This document shows positions 36,154 through 47,211 of a DNA stretch of 64,000 nt, piece after piece. The notes under the pieces are model-generated. The model worked only from the letters and a program-made list of their open reading frames with translations, was not told the DNA's origin and did not search any database. How positions within the stretch are numbered: the stretch's first letter is position 1; every line of letters begins with the position of its first letter. The translations under genes were made by a program, and so were the position numbers. Source of the DNA: Liquidambar formosana (Eukaryota; Streptophyta; Magnoliopsida; Saxifragales; Altingiaceae); NCBI GenBank assembly GCA_039720395.1, contig JBBPBK010000058.1, positions 278,501 through 342,500 on the forward strand. The letters are read 5' to 3'.

Positions 36154-36570
36154 TGTAGGCACCCCAATTTTGTAGGGGTACTTTCCATGTCACTCTACTC
36201 ACTAATCATAATTTCAAACTCAATTTCAACCTCAAAATCAATCTTTAACTGTCATTTCAACAAAAGTACTGAGACAATGAAGCTACTATTTGGCCCAAAG
36301 CCAAAAGTGGAATAAAAACTGACCACTACCATTACGCCAGCCACTGTGCTAGGACAATAGTATCATGGCCTCGCCCAAAGCCTACCGTAAAGGTCTTTAG
36401 GTAAAGATGCGACAGAAAAGCAAAACCATTGCGCTGCTGTAACACAGGGCATCTTACCTAAGGGAAAATCTTAGGCTTAAAGACACGTCGGAACGTACAA
36501 ACTACTACGTTTTTGAATGATAGGGCATCAAACTAGTCTTAGATTATCGATCACTATTGTACCTATCCTT
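36154..36570 (+). repeat. Start of the H 3' LTR, cut by LTR D
   Basis: It begins TGTAGGCACCCC directly after the gag remnant. From about 36310 it carries one unit of the 245 bp repeat seen at 1-960, including 'ggtctttaggtaaag' and the foldback GGAACGTA / TACGTTTTT. It is interrupted at 36571. Confidence 0.6.
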
Positions 36571-38376
36571 TGTCACACCCCATTTTTGTCACCTTAGCTA
36601 GGGTTTGTCATTTTATGTGTCTTTTTGTTTCCTTTTTGAGTCTTGTTTTTTGCATTGAGTTTCTAGGGTCATGAGGATAATAGGTATGAATTTTGGTTCA
36701 ATTTGGAGTTGATCTTGAGGGTTAATAAGAGCTTTTGCGACTTGAGGGGTATAATCGTCTTTTAGGTCACAAACTTTCTATTTGACCTTGAAATGATCTC
36801 CGAGTTGTCAATTGGAGTTCATATTGATACTATATGAGATATTTATGGGTTCAATTTGATGAATTGATGGTTCAGGATTAAAATGGCTCAATACGGTTCA
36901 GGTTGGTCAAGAGACCCACTTTAGTTTGGCTCAAATCAGGCTCATGACTTTCACTCAATTCCCACTTATTTGACATTAATTAGTCTTAATTTCATTCTGA
37001 AATATGTTTTAGGAGGTTGGATTTTGAAATCGGAAAGCATTCGGTGTGACCCTATGTGCATACCTAAGCTTAGCGACGGTGGTGCATAGCGGTTAGCCGT
37101 CTTTGTAAAACCTAACCATACAACCATGGCTAGGGATTTTTATCCAAAAATGTCTCAAATCATATTCCTTTTCAAAACATGGTTGTTTTGGCTTTCATTT
37201 TGTCAAAATCGGAGTTAATTTGACCCTTAAAACACTTTTGGAAGTCAAAAGGACACAAAATTGGCAAGACCTGGCGAGGCCACTCAAGTGACCACTAGGC
37301 CTGGGTGGTCAGCTGAGGGATTCAGTCATTTTTTAGGGTTTTTTTTATTTATTATTTCTTTCCTATTTTGACGGATTTTTTCGCCTCCAGCCACTATTCT
37401 ATCTTATTTTCAGCCATATTTAAGTGTCTTGAGCCCTAAGAGAGTCTCTAATGACCTTTAGATTGATATTTAGGGTTTTAATCCTGACCATTGGTTTATT
37501 CCACTAAAACCCTATAAATACCCCACTATATTTTAGCATCAAGGGGAGGCAACTGGAGCCATTTTGATGCATTTAACCTAATTTCTGAAAGAGAAGTAGA
37601 GAGAGAGAGTTCTAAAGGAGAGTTAGGGTCTGCACGGAGGCTTGAAGGAGAGTTAGAGTTTACACAAACAAAGGAGTCTCTACAGCAACAAGAGAGCTCA
37701 ACTATAGGTATACCTCTATCTCCTTTATGCTGAAATTAGGGTTTTGCTTAGAATAGCTCTATTACATGTTAAATCTTGAATTTTTATCATGTGTTGATGC
37801 TTCTATTAGTTAATATACATGATTAAAATGTCATTCATGAATAGTTTTGCATGCTAGAGGGTTATTTCATGTGGTTTAATGTATAGTTGTGATTCTAGGG
37901 TTTCTATTATCTTCTTTATAGTGCTAAAATGAGGTTTTTGCTTAGAATAGCTCTATTGCATGTTAAAGCTTGAATTTTTATCATGTGTTGATACTTCTAT
38001 TAGTTAATATACATGATTAAAATGTCATTCATGAATAGTTTTGCATGCTAGAGGGTTATTTCATGTGGTTTAATGCATAATTATGATTCTAGGGTTTCTA
38101 TCATCCTTGTTTTAGGTAAGTTTCATATAGCCTATTAGGTTAGAGTTTTTTTTTTTCTGATTTTTCTTCATGGTTGTTATATATGTGATACATATAGAAT
38201 AACGATGGTGTTTGTTACATGCATGTAGTTGATTTCTTAGGGATTTGGAGACGTTATCCTTTTCGAAGGATAATTATCCTTTTTTGTCATGTAGGGTTTT
38301 GTATGAGAGCTTTCTATGATGTGTTAAGCATGAAATTGCTTCTATTGTGATCTAGTATGTATATTTTACATAGGAT
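36571..38376 (+). mobile_element. LTR D of the K/J gypsy family, left part only
   Basis: It starts TGTCACACCCC at 36571, preceded by TCCTT as the likely duplication. It aligns with LTR C along its length: TATA at 37513-37520, and a shortened foldback module at 37283-37317 (only the outer arms remain). It stops at 38376 where LTR E begins. The rest of D is not seen and may lie outside the window. Confidence 0.8.
37746..38106 (+). repeat. Tandem duplication, period 194 bp, in LTR D
   Basis: The segment starting 'gcttagaatagctctatt' at 37746 recurs at 37940 almost unchanged through 'gattctagggtttctat'. LTR C has diverged versions of the same module. Confidence 0.9.
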
Positions 38377-39087
38377 TGTTACACCCCATTTTTGTCACCC
38401 TAGTTAGAGGTCATCATTTCATGTAGGTTTTTTAATTTTATTTTTGATTCTAGGCATTTGCATTAGGTTTTTAAGGCATTAAGGGATCATGCATATGAAT
38501 TTTGGTTCGATTTGGAGGAGGTTTCAATAGTCAATTAGAGATTTTGTGACTTTAAGGGCATTATTGTCTTTTAGGTCGTATCTTTTCCATTTGACTTTGA
38601 AATGATCTCCAAGTTGTCAATTAGAGTTTATATGGATATACAAAGACTATATATAGGGTCAATTTGATGAATTAATGGTTTAAAATCAATTCGGCTCATA
38701 ATGGTTCAGGTTGGCTAAAAGACCCTTTCTTGGTTCGCTTAAATCGACTCATGTGACCCACTCAATTTTCTCTCATTTAACTTCAATTGGGCCTTATTTT
38801 ACCCCTAAACATGCTTAAAAAGGTTGAATGTTGATTTAGAAAGCATTTTACTTAACCTTGTGTGCAAACCCTAACTTTGTGACGGTGGTGTACAGTGGTT
38901 AGTCTCCTTTGTAAAACCTAATCATGAACCCATGGTTAAGGATTTTTGTCCTCATATGTCTAAAAATGTGTTCCTCTTTAAAGCACAGTCGTTTTGGCTT
39001 TTATTTCGTCAAAATCGGACTTAATTTGACCCTCGAAAGACTTCCGAAAGGCGAAGGAGTTTAACCAAGGTAAGCTGACGGGAGCTC

Positions 39088-39168
39088 CTCGGGTGACCGT
39101 CCGGGGCCAGACGGTCAACCAGTCCAAGCCCTGACAGCTGACCGTCTGGGGCTAGATGGTCACCCAAG
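39088..39168 (+). promoter_or_regulatory. GC-rich foldback module in LTR E
   Basis: CTCGGGTGACCGTC on the left faces GATGGTCACCCAAG on the right, with inner arms AGACGGTCA / TGACCGTCT. The sequence differs from LTR C in the middle but keeps pairing, and it sits 188 bases before the TATA box. Confidence 0.8.
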
Positions 39169-39894
39169 GGACTCCGTCTTTAAGTGGGATTCTACCTCTC
39201 CTTCCCTCTTTTGACGGATTCCTCTGCCCTTGCAAGTTGTTTTCACTTAGGATTGAGTAACTTCGAGTTGTTTGAGCACCAAGAGAGTCTCTAATTGCCC
39301 TAGGATCATTATTTAATGAATTAATCTTAGCCATTGGTTTATGAGGTTAGTCCTATATATAAAGAACATGATATTCAGCACATAGGGAGGCCAGAAGTGC
39401 ACTTTACACTTAGAGGGAGAGGGAGCTACGAGATTAGGAGTTGAAGAATATCACAAGGAGGCTTTCCAACCCTAAGCAAGCAAAAGAACAAGTATTTCAA
39501 AGGCAAGGGAAGTTCTACAAGAGGTAAACCATAGTTGTAATTACTGAAATTAGGGTTTCTCTTTCTCCTTCTCATTCTTTCTCTATGATAGTTATAGTGC
39601 ATGTAGTAGCTCTATATATTGGTTGAATTCAATGTTTTTGTGATGTTATATGTGTGATTTTAAAATGATTCGTGGTTGAATATGCTTGATAATTCTTAGT
39701 TTACTAAGGTTTTGAAGGCATTATTCTTTCTATCCTCTTAAATCATGTATGTTTCATATAGCTTACTTGTTGTGATAATTGTCATGAATTGATTTTTTTC
39801 ATTAGTTAATATACATGATATGGATGATATTCATGATAGTTTGAGCATGTGTTAGGGTTAGTTCATGTGTTATTATGTATAGTTGTGAAATTAG

Positions 39895-39896
<2 letters not shown>

Positions 39897-39930
<34 letters not shown>

Positions 39931-42484
39931 TGGATAAGTGAGTAAGTATATTCCAAAAAACCAAGATATACATAAAGAGCAAATAACAAGCCCTCAAAGG
40001 GACAACAAACTCCCTGAAGGAGCAACAAAACAAACAAGCCCTCACAACCCAAGGGAAAACTAAGTACAATAAAATTCTCACATGCCGAGAGGAGACAAAA
40101 AAACAACCACAATAGCACCCAATTAATCCCCCGTTGGATTAGGGGAGTTAATGGTGATCTTAGAGGAGCGGATGGGAGGCCTACTATTAGAATCTTTAAT
40201 ACAAGATTTGCTAGGCTTGAGCTTTAGGCTCGCAAGAGCACTTTCCATAAACTTTGATCTCTCATTTTGCATCTTGCAATGAGAGATTGCTGAAGTGGAA
40301 TTTGGCAAGACAAAAAATCCTTTCCTAGACACATCCAAAGGAATTTTACTAGTAGCATTCTTTTGCGTTCTAGGTGCCATAATTACTTTATCTCTCCCTT
40401 TTCTGGCTACAACCATCCACTCAGAAGATTGCTCATGAACTATAGGTTCGAACTTAGAAGTATGGTCATAAATAATATTCTCCTTCAACATATGTTGTGA
40501 AGTCAAATCTTCAATATTTTGAACCATAGGATCGTTCATCTTCTGCTGCGGCAAAAGGAGAACTCTCTGGAATAGCACTATCCTCTATAGGCTGATAAAG
40601 GTTGGAAATCTTCACAGGGGGATCATTCTTATCAGTTTTAGGGACCCAAACTTTCTTAATCACTCTATGACAATTCTTAACTGTATGCCCAAACTCTTTG
40701 CAAACCTCATATGAGGGAGGTTTCCAAGGCACTTCAACATCAATAGAGTATATCTTCCCTTTGCCAAGATCAAGATCAAAGTTCTCAGGGATTTCATTAT
40801 CAGCTGATATTTCAACACAAACCCTGAGCATAGTTAATTCTGCTCCTTGATTCCCTAGCATCATCCAAATATAAGGGAACACCAATTGCACTAGCCACAT
40901 AACTAAAACCCTCAATGGTCCAAAGATTCAAAGGGGCATTAGATAGCTTCACCCATACAGGGACTTTAGAGAGCTTGACTTTGGAGAGCTGTAAACCTTC
41001 ATGCCATTTCTGGAGGATAAGGAGCTTTCCTGCAAAGTACCACGGACCTGAATCAAGCACCCTAAGGCAATTAGCATCGTTGCTAAATCTAAAAATGAAG
41101 AAACCGTTAGTGGTAGACATAACATCCACTAACCCATCCTTGCTCCAAAGCTTTTCCGCCAAACTCTTGGCCAAAGTGAAAGGAATTTCTTATCAAGAAA
41201 ATGGCCAACAAGACAATTACTCCATAAATCATTACCTTTTTTAATAACTTCAGGAGGAGGAGTAACAATAATTTTCCCATTAATCTTACTCGGTTCAAAG
41301 AACTTAAGATTTTCTTTACTCTTCGTATCAGATTTGAAAAGAGAGCTCCAAGTAGAGGATTTATTATCACGGATATGGGGGTTAGAAGCAAATCCCTTAA
41401 CAAAATTAGAGTTGAGCGGAGGAAATTGAGACAAATCAGTTTTGGACTTACCTACAAGAGCCGTAGATCCTAGTGAAGAGGAAAGAGCTTGAGTGGGAAA
41501 CACATGAGAGCCATGCGTGGTTTTGGTAGCAGCTGGAATTGAAAAGTTGGGTCCAGCTAAGGTTTGAATGGGTTTATTGTTATAAAACTCTTCCCCAAAA
41601 GTTAACCCATCACCTTTTGACAAATTAACATCACCTTTTGACAAATTCAGATTTGCTTCAGTGTGAATTAAGGAGCTTGTCTCACAAATATTTAAACCAT
41701 GTTCAGATGTGGGGACACAATTAGCCCCATCACAAGCCATAGAAGCTACAGCAGCCAGCCTACACGTACTAGCCTCATGGATCACAAGATTGGACTCACC
41801 CAAAGCTGGCCCACTATCTTTAGAGTCATCCCCAATAAATAAACCAGCCCCATTAGTAATAACATCAGCTTTTGAACTTACCAATGCTGGAATAATGGCT
41901 TTGTCAAAAGTGTTGTCAACAAACATAGACCCACTTGCAAGACTAAGAGAGTGAGATCCACTCACCTTCAAGCTTTGGCTCTTTACTAGCAAATTCTCCA
42001 TGGGAGCTTCAATTGAAGCAAAAGAACCATGAGAAGAAGAATATGAACTAGCCTTAATAGCAGCAGAATAATAATGAGGTGAACACTGTGGAAAACGGGT
42101 TGGAGTACTAAAAGCTCCAGCTCTATCTTCATAGGAACAAATCTGGTTAGAATGGACACCAACTGAATTATTGGAAGTTCCAACACTAGAAAATGCTCTA
42201 GAGACATCAACCTCTTCAAATAACTCCAAATCAGATTCAGGAATGTTCCTCTTCAGAGCAGCCAAGGTCCTCAATAGAAATCAAAGAAGGACTAACCTTG
42301 AAATCTGGTAGGGGTACTGGAGAAGAAGAGCCACGGTTAGGGAGAAATTTTCTTCTTCTTCTTTTTAGTTGAACCTTTGTAGCCCATAACTTCTAAAAAT
42401 ATAGATGAACTAGAATAAAAAGATAACTGAGCAAGATAAAACAACCCTAGAGAATCACCAAGAGAGAAGATGCCAGAGAATCAC
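39897..42484 (-). mobile_element. L1-like LINE with ORF1 but no ORF2
   Basis: On the minus strand the element starts near 42484 with a short leader, has ORF1 from about 42388 to 40123, then about 190 bases of typical L1 3' non-coding sequence, and ends in a tail of about 33 A (T at 39897-39929). The flanks are AAATTAGGG at 39888-39896 and AAATTTAGGG at 42485-42494, a likely target duplication with one indel. ORF2, normally about 4 kb between ORF1 and the tail, is completely missing although both ends look complete. Confidence 0.85.
40123..42388 (-). pseudogene. LINE ORF1: DUF4283-type RNA-binding protein, frameshifted
   Basis: ORF1 of plant L1 elements binds the element RNA. A start MGYKGSTKKKKKK at about 42388 leads, after a frameshift, into a long Ser-rich N-terminal frame (42274-41129). 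A frame change follows, then the DUF4283 region (41174-40812) with LAEKLWSKDGLVDV, GFFIFRFSN, LDSGPWYFAGKLLIL and VPVWVKL. The next frame (40915-40511) holds PWKPPSYEVCKEFGHTVKNC, a single CCHC-like knuckle, and VKKVWVPK-like residues. The C-terminal frame ends at 40123. At least four frameshifts make it non-functional now, but all parts are present in order. Confidence 0.82.
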
Positions 42485-43170
42485 AAATTTAGGGTTTCGG
42501 TAACCTTAAATTCATGCAAGTTTCATACAGCATGTTTAGGTTAGTTTTGTGAGTTGTTGCTCATCATAATCATTCTATATATGCTACATATAGTTGAATC
42601 ATGCTAGGTTTGCATTCATTATTAGTGGATTTCTAGGTTTTTATGCATGTAGGATAGGTCATTGCATGTAGGTTTGTATTAGGGTTTTTACTTATTCATT
42701 ATTCTTGTTATTTGCATGATTAATGGATGATTTTAGGCTTTAATATGTTTCTGTCCAGATTAGTATTTTGTTCTTTTTGCATGGTTTTGAGCATGTGTAA
42801 GGGTGCAAACAGGTGTAATAATTGCCTTATTGCAAACAAGGCTGTTATCGCTTAAGCTTATCATTGCTTGGAAAAAATTGCATAAGGTAAGTAGGGTATG
42901 AAGTGCCCTAATTCACTTTTCCTAACCTCTCTTTCTCTTCTCCCTTTCTAGGATTATTTCTTAATACGGATATATGGTCATTACTAGATGTTTCCTTGTT
43001 AAATAATATCTTATCAAAGTTTCCATCTTGTGGAAGTTGTTTCAAACTTAGTTTATTCATCAAATTCTCTTTTAAATAAGGAAACCTAGGGTTTTTCCAT
43101 GAGTCTATATTAGGATTTAACCCTATTCTCTTCGAACTACGTGGACTTTGTGATCCATGTATTTCCATGC

Positions 43171-44824
43171 TGTTAGGATTATGCCCTAGAGCCAATCATG
43201 TAGATAATTGTTTAGGAATTAGGAACAATCATTTGATTTCATTTATGTATGTCACATTTATTATTTTTTTTGGATAAGTGAGAAAGTATATTCTATTATG
43301 TTTATATGCATCATTTATATTTACATAATATGTCCATGGAGTTAGAGTTGAGAATATGGAATTACAAAGAGTTGTAATTTTGAGACTATAAATATATCTT
43401 TGTACTAAATTCCTAAAGCATTCTTAGTTGAAGGTTCACTATGATGGACAGTAATGAACCATAGGACTAGCACTTGTTAGGTTGACTCTATAGGAGGATA
43501 GCTAGTCTCAAGCTATTTGTGTGGAGACACTACAACCAATAAGTGGGTGCCTATTACTAGAATAGGTACATTGAATGTGACCAAAGATATGAGATAAACT
43601 GAATGGAGTTTTATTCTACCTATCAATCAGTTTCTCATTGTTATAGTGGTACAAGTAATCCTTGGACCTAAGACACTATAGTTGTCTTATGCATGTAGCT
43701 TTAGAAGTTTGATAACACTAAGTGCAGATCCTATTCAGGGGTCTGCAAAGGTGTTCATTGGCCCTACTGCTATGTGTATGAAGGCATGTGAGTGATCAAC
43801 AAGGGATCCATCACTCTCAGGAAAAAGAGAGAGAATGTCTCATATAGCATTCATAATATAACTCATTAAATCCATGGCCATGGTAGGATGAATGTGGAAA
43901 AGAGTTTCCATGAGTTCATCAATGAGTTGATATTCATGATTGAGTATAAAGTAATTAAACTAGGGACTTGACAGACTTCCATGTCCTATTAGTTTAATTG
44001 GAGACATTGTGTTGAAGGAAGGATGCAATTGTAACCTATAAACTATAACAGAAGGGTTCTTTGTAAATGGCTATTCACCTCATTAAGGACCACACCATGA
44101 GCCATATGCTAGGTGTTACTCATGGTTAGTAGAAGCCCTAATTGATATAAGTAAGTTATAATCAATTAGGGAATTGGAAGGAGTTCCAATTAGACCCTAA
44201 ATGGAAAGAGTTCCATTGTGCACACCTCATGCTATTCCTACTACTTAATGATGTGAACCCAATGGGTCACACACTGATCATGCAAGATGAGCTTTAAAGT
44301 CTATGAGAGAAAGGGTATGAGTGCATAAAGAATAGTTCTTTGAGGCCTATTTGTATTTGATATAATTTATAGGGGTTATTGTGCAATTTAGAGAAATTGC
44401 ATAAAACCCTAATAGGGATTCCCCCTAGGGCCGGCCCCCTTAAGTGTGGACTATATAAGTCACACTTTGATGTGTGACATCATCATAAGTTGAACTCCCA
44501 AGGGCTGGCCGAAAATTCCAGCCTCCCTCTCTCTCTCTCCTTTCTTCTCCTATACTAGCAACAACAAGGAAAAGGTGGAAAGGACTTGAAGCTCTAGCTA
44601 GGTGTGGATACCGTTGGAGGCAGCACACTTGGGCTGCTCATTCACCGCTGTCCGGAATCAAAGCTTGGAGCAAAAAGGAGAAGAGAAAAATTTTGTAAGT
44701 GTTCTAGCCCTCTTCGTAGTTAGGGTTTGATTTTGTGTTATGCATAGTTAGATTCATGGGTTAGGGGATCAAAGGAATTTTTTTTTTTATATTCCACACT
44801 TCTGTTCTTGTTCGATTCCCAACA
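43171..44824 (+). mobile_element. Copia solo LTR F inside LTR E
   Basis: A 1,654 bp LTR, TGTTAGG to CCCAACA, flanked by CATGC at 43166-43170 and 44825-44829. TATA at 44452-44458. It belongs to the same subfamily as 20991-22643. It carries a foreign patch at 43266-43288. Confidence 0.94.
43266..43288 (-). mobile_element. 23 bp LINE 3'-tail patch in LTR F
   Basis: Seventeen LTR bases present in the sister LTRs (gatttaataaaagggct) are replaced by a T-run plus 'tggataagtgagaaagta'. This matches the L1 3' end at 39925-39948 with one mismatch and one missing base, and the join falls in shared 'tattc'. It looks like an extremely short LINE insertion. Confidence 0.75.
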
Positions 44825-45324
44825 CATGCATGGTACGTAGGCGCTCAATTGATGTTCAAGTCCGCCCTAGGATACTAAATATCCTAGGTTTTCTTTTTTC
44901 TTTTCTTTTATTCTTTTATCTCTTGTGATTGCTAGTTGATTAGGATGAATTTGTCCATCACATATGATTGCTAGAAGAGTAGGATGAATTTGTGATTGAT
45001 TTGTATGCTGTATTTCATTGATTGATATTGATTTGCTTGTGATTAAGTCATTAAGTTAGCCCAATTAAATTAAGAGACCAACTCGGGCGATGTGGGTGCT
45101 TATGAGCTTGGCCCAGAACCTTCCCACATCGTAACTTAGCCCTCGAATCCATTTTTCTAGTTTCAAAGACTTTGCCTTTCCTTTCAAAGTGGAGTCATGA
45201 GGTTGTTTTGAAATAAAACATTTTATGGTTTTCCTCTTTTCCTTAAAAAATGAGGTGGCGACTCCCTTTCCTTTGTTGTCTTTTAAAATCCCCAACCCCG
45301 TGGGCCACTTTTCAAGGTTCATAG

Positions 45325-45345
45325 TTTAGCGACTCCGCTAGGGAT
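45325..45345 (+). other. Primer binding site of element E
   Basis: TTAGCGACTCCGCTAGGGA is close to the Tat/Ogre-type site TGGCGACTCCGCTGGGGA (from memory ascribed to tRNA-Arg) and follows the LTR end by a few bases. Confidence 0.65.
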
Positions 45346-46486
45346 GTTGAGGGCAAGACTCATTTAATTTGATTGGGCTAAATTAATTTCTTATTGTGTA
45401 ATAAAATCAAATCACTTGCATCTGCTTGATTGTGTGCTTTTAGTTATTGCATTGTGTGCGCAATTATTGCATGATGAATTCGATTGTCCCTCGATGTATC
45501 CTTGCCAACTGATAGCCTAGTTCAACCTTGGTTTTCATGATTCCATGTGTTGGGCAAAGCTATCAAACCTCTCTTGTCTAGTACCCTTGGGTATATTGAA
45601 TGGACCAATCACGTATTGCTGGACCCACGCAGCATTCCTGATGTCACATGTGGTTAGGTATAAGGATTGGTACAAGCAAAGTTGAGGACCCTAGCCTACC
45701 CTCTTAAAAGAAAGAAATACATATAATGGACCTTCTAGAACATCATTGAATCACCCTTATGCACACATTCTATTGTAATGATATGCTGCCAAATTTTTAT
45801 GAGATGTGATGAGTGCTTGTGTTTGCTTTAACCATGGGTAATGATAAAGAATTAATATTATGTGGCCTCACCTGCAGACCTTTAACAAGTACCTCCACCC
45901 TTCACCCAAGGGGCTCCCTAGAGGAAGGAGGGGAGTGACTAATTAATGGTGTATGAGTTGAGACCATTTAACTATGGGCTTTAAAGTAAAATAATAGGGG
46001 CTTTTCTGGAATGAAAAGTTTGATCAAAGGTTAGGAAGTAGGGGCTTATTTATCTTTATGTCCTTAGTATGTTACCTCACCCTTCGTCCTAAGGGACACT
46101 TTTAAGGATGAGGTGTCCAACTAAGGAGATATCATGTTTGGACCTAGCCCACAGTTTGCTTTCACATATTGCATTGTCATGTTTGGGGAAATGAAATTGT
46201 TCATTATTTTAAAAATGGTTAATGGCTAGAACCTAAAGATAAGTGACTCACCTTTATGCTTTTAGTATGTCACCTTACACTTCAAGGTACCCTTAGGGAT
46301 GAGATGTCTAACTAAGGGCATGCTTCATAAGATCACACTTATCAAATTTAGTGCAGTCATGGAAATCTTGCTAAAATATTTTTGGTCATAACCTAAAAAG
46401 GGGATTTTGTTCTTAAAGGAGGGCTGGATTAAACCCGTGGCATCTTCTAGAGGTTAAAGATTAGAGCGGAACCCATTATCACTTTC
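45346..46486 (+). other. Leader of element E
   Basis: No gene is supported. Three diverged repeats, each with a 'cacccttc' stretch followed by 'aaggg' and 'gaggtgtc'-like sequence, lie near 45890, 46075 and 46255. Confidence 0.5.
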
Positions 46487-47083
46487 ATGGCTAGAGTTGG
46501 CAATGCAACATTGGAAGAAATTAGGGGAATGCTTTGTGAGATGATGCAAAAGTTGAATGATATCTTGGCAATTGTTTAAGTTATTCCTCAAACCGAATCC
46601 GAGGTTATGAATCATCATGAGTCTAATTCAGGGGCTACTGAGTCCAAGAGATACAACAGAGCAAATTTGAAGGCCCAAACTGTCAGGAAGGAGCCTCGCC
46701 AATTTACCGAACTCTACATGCCATTGAACCATGCTTTTTGGAGAGTAGAGATCTTGGGCTTATTGTCACCTCTTGATCCAAAACCCCTTCCTAATCCTTT
46801 GCCTCGTTGGTTTAGGGAAAATGAATATTGTGGTTTTCATCAAAGTAGGGGACATGACACCAACAATTGTTATAGACTACAACATGAGATCCAAGACCTC
46901 ATTGATCGTAGAGTTATCACTTTTCCTAAACCAACTAATAATCTAAATGTTCTTCAAAGCTCTTCTATGAACCCATTTTTGGCCACCGTAAACCCAATTT
47001 CTCCAGCCCAGCCATATGACAATCCATCAAGATCTCTTGTCTTAATTAAGCAAGAATTTCGAATTCATGGCCCATATCATTAA
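46487..47083 (+). pseudogene. Element E gag lacking its capsid core (Tat/Ogre type)
   Basis: The ATG at 46487 gives MARVGNATLEEIRGMLCEMM followed by a stop at 46577. The same frame continues to 47083. The C-terminal half matches Tat/Ogre gag: FTELYMPLNHAFWRV, then PLPRWFRENEYCGFHQ and SRGHDTNNCYRLQHEIQDLI, the zinc-binding region near the gag C-terminus. The central capsid domain that should lie between these parts, represented in H and K by the RTWEDICNEF-like region, is missing, so this gag is internally deleted. No protease follows: the sequence passes into the exons at 47212. Confidence 0.75.
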
Positions 47084-47211
47084 GAGGATACTCAAATTCT
47101 TGCTAGCATAGGGGTTCTTAATTTTGAGGGACTTTTCAAGACTCAAGGAACCTTTAACACTCACGAGGATTTGGATAATGTTGGCAACGCAAGTCAAGAT
47201 GAAGAACAAGA
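47084..47211 (+). other. Junction between element E and element K sequences
   Basis: Sequence type changes here from sense gag of E to plus-strand exons that belong to the antisense gene of K. No LTR or target duplication marks the join, so it is probably a deletion or rearrangement breakpoint. Confidence 0.45.

Larger units (their letters stand above)
1..36570 (+). mobile_element. Element H: decayed Tat/Ogre-type Ty3/gypsy retrotransposon, oldest layer
   Basis: The segments 1-1347, 25178-29319, 30928-32103 and 34824-36570 read as one element once the insertions are removed. Its 5' LTR is already under way at base 1 and runs, split by element A, to about 27716. A primer-site-like stretch follows at 27717-27745, then a repeat-rich leader, then a broken gag at 34963-36150. 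A second LTR seems to begin at 36154 and contains one copy of the same 245 bp unit that is repeated at 1-960; this shared unit is the main reason for calling both ends LTRs. No protease, RT or integrase remains, so pol was lost or the element was non-autonomous. The Tat/Ogre assignment rests on the gag match and the very long LTR. The LTR edges are approximate. Confidence 0.65.
38377..45321 (+). mobile_element. LTR E of a related gypsy element, with two insertions
   Basis: The LTR pieces are 38377-39896, 42485-43170 and 44825-45321. It starts TGTTACACCCC and ends about GGTTCA at 45321, just before a primer site, so it is a 5' LTR of a plus-strand element. TATA is at 39356-39363. Its foldback module (39088-39168) has a different inner sequence but the same outer arms. 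It is interrupted by a LINE (39897-42484) and a copia solo LTR (43171-44824). Confidence 0.82.

Noticed and set aside
39863..40118. Short frames ending in a poly-Lys run
   Set aside because: They are the L1 3' non-coding end read into its A tail.
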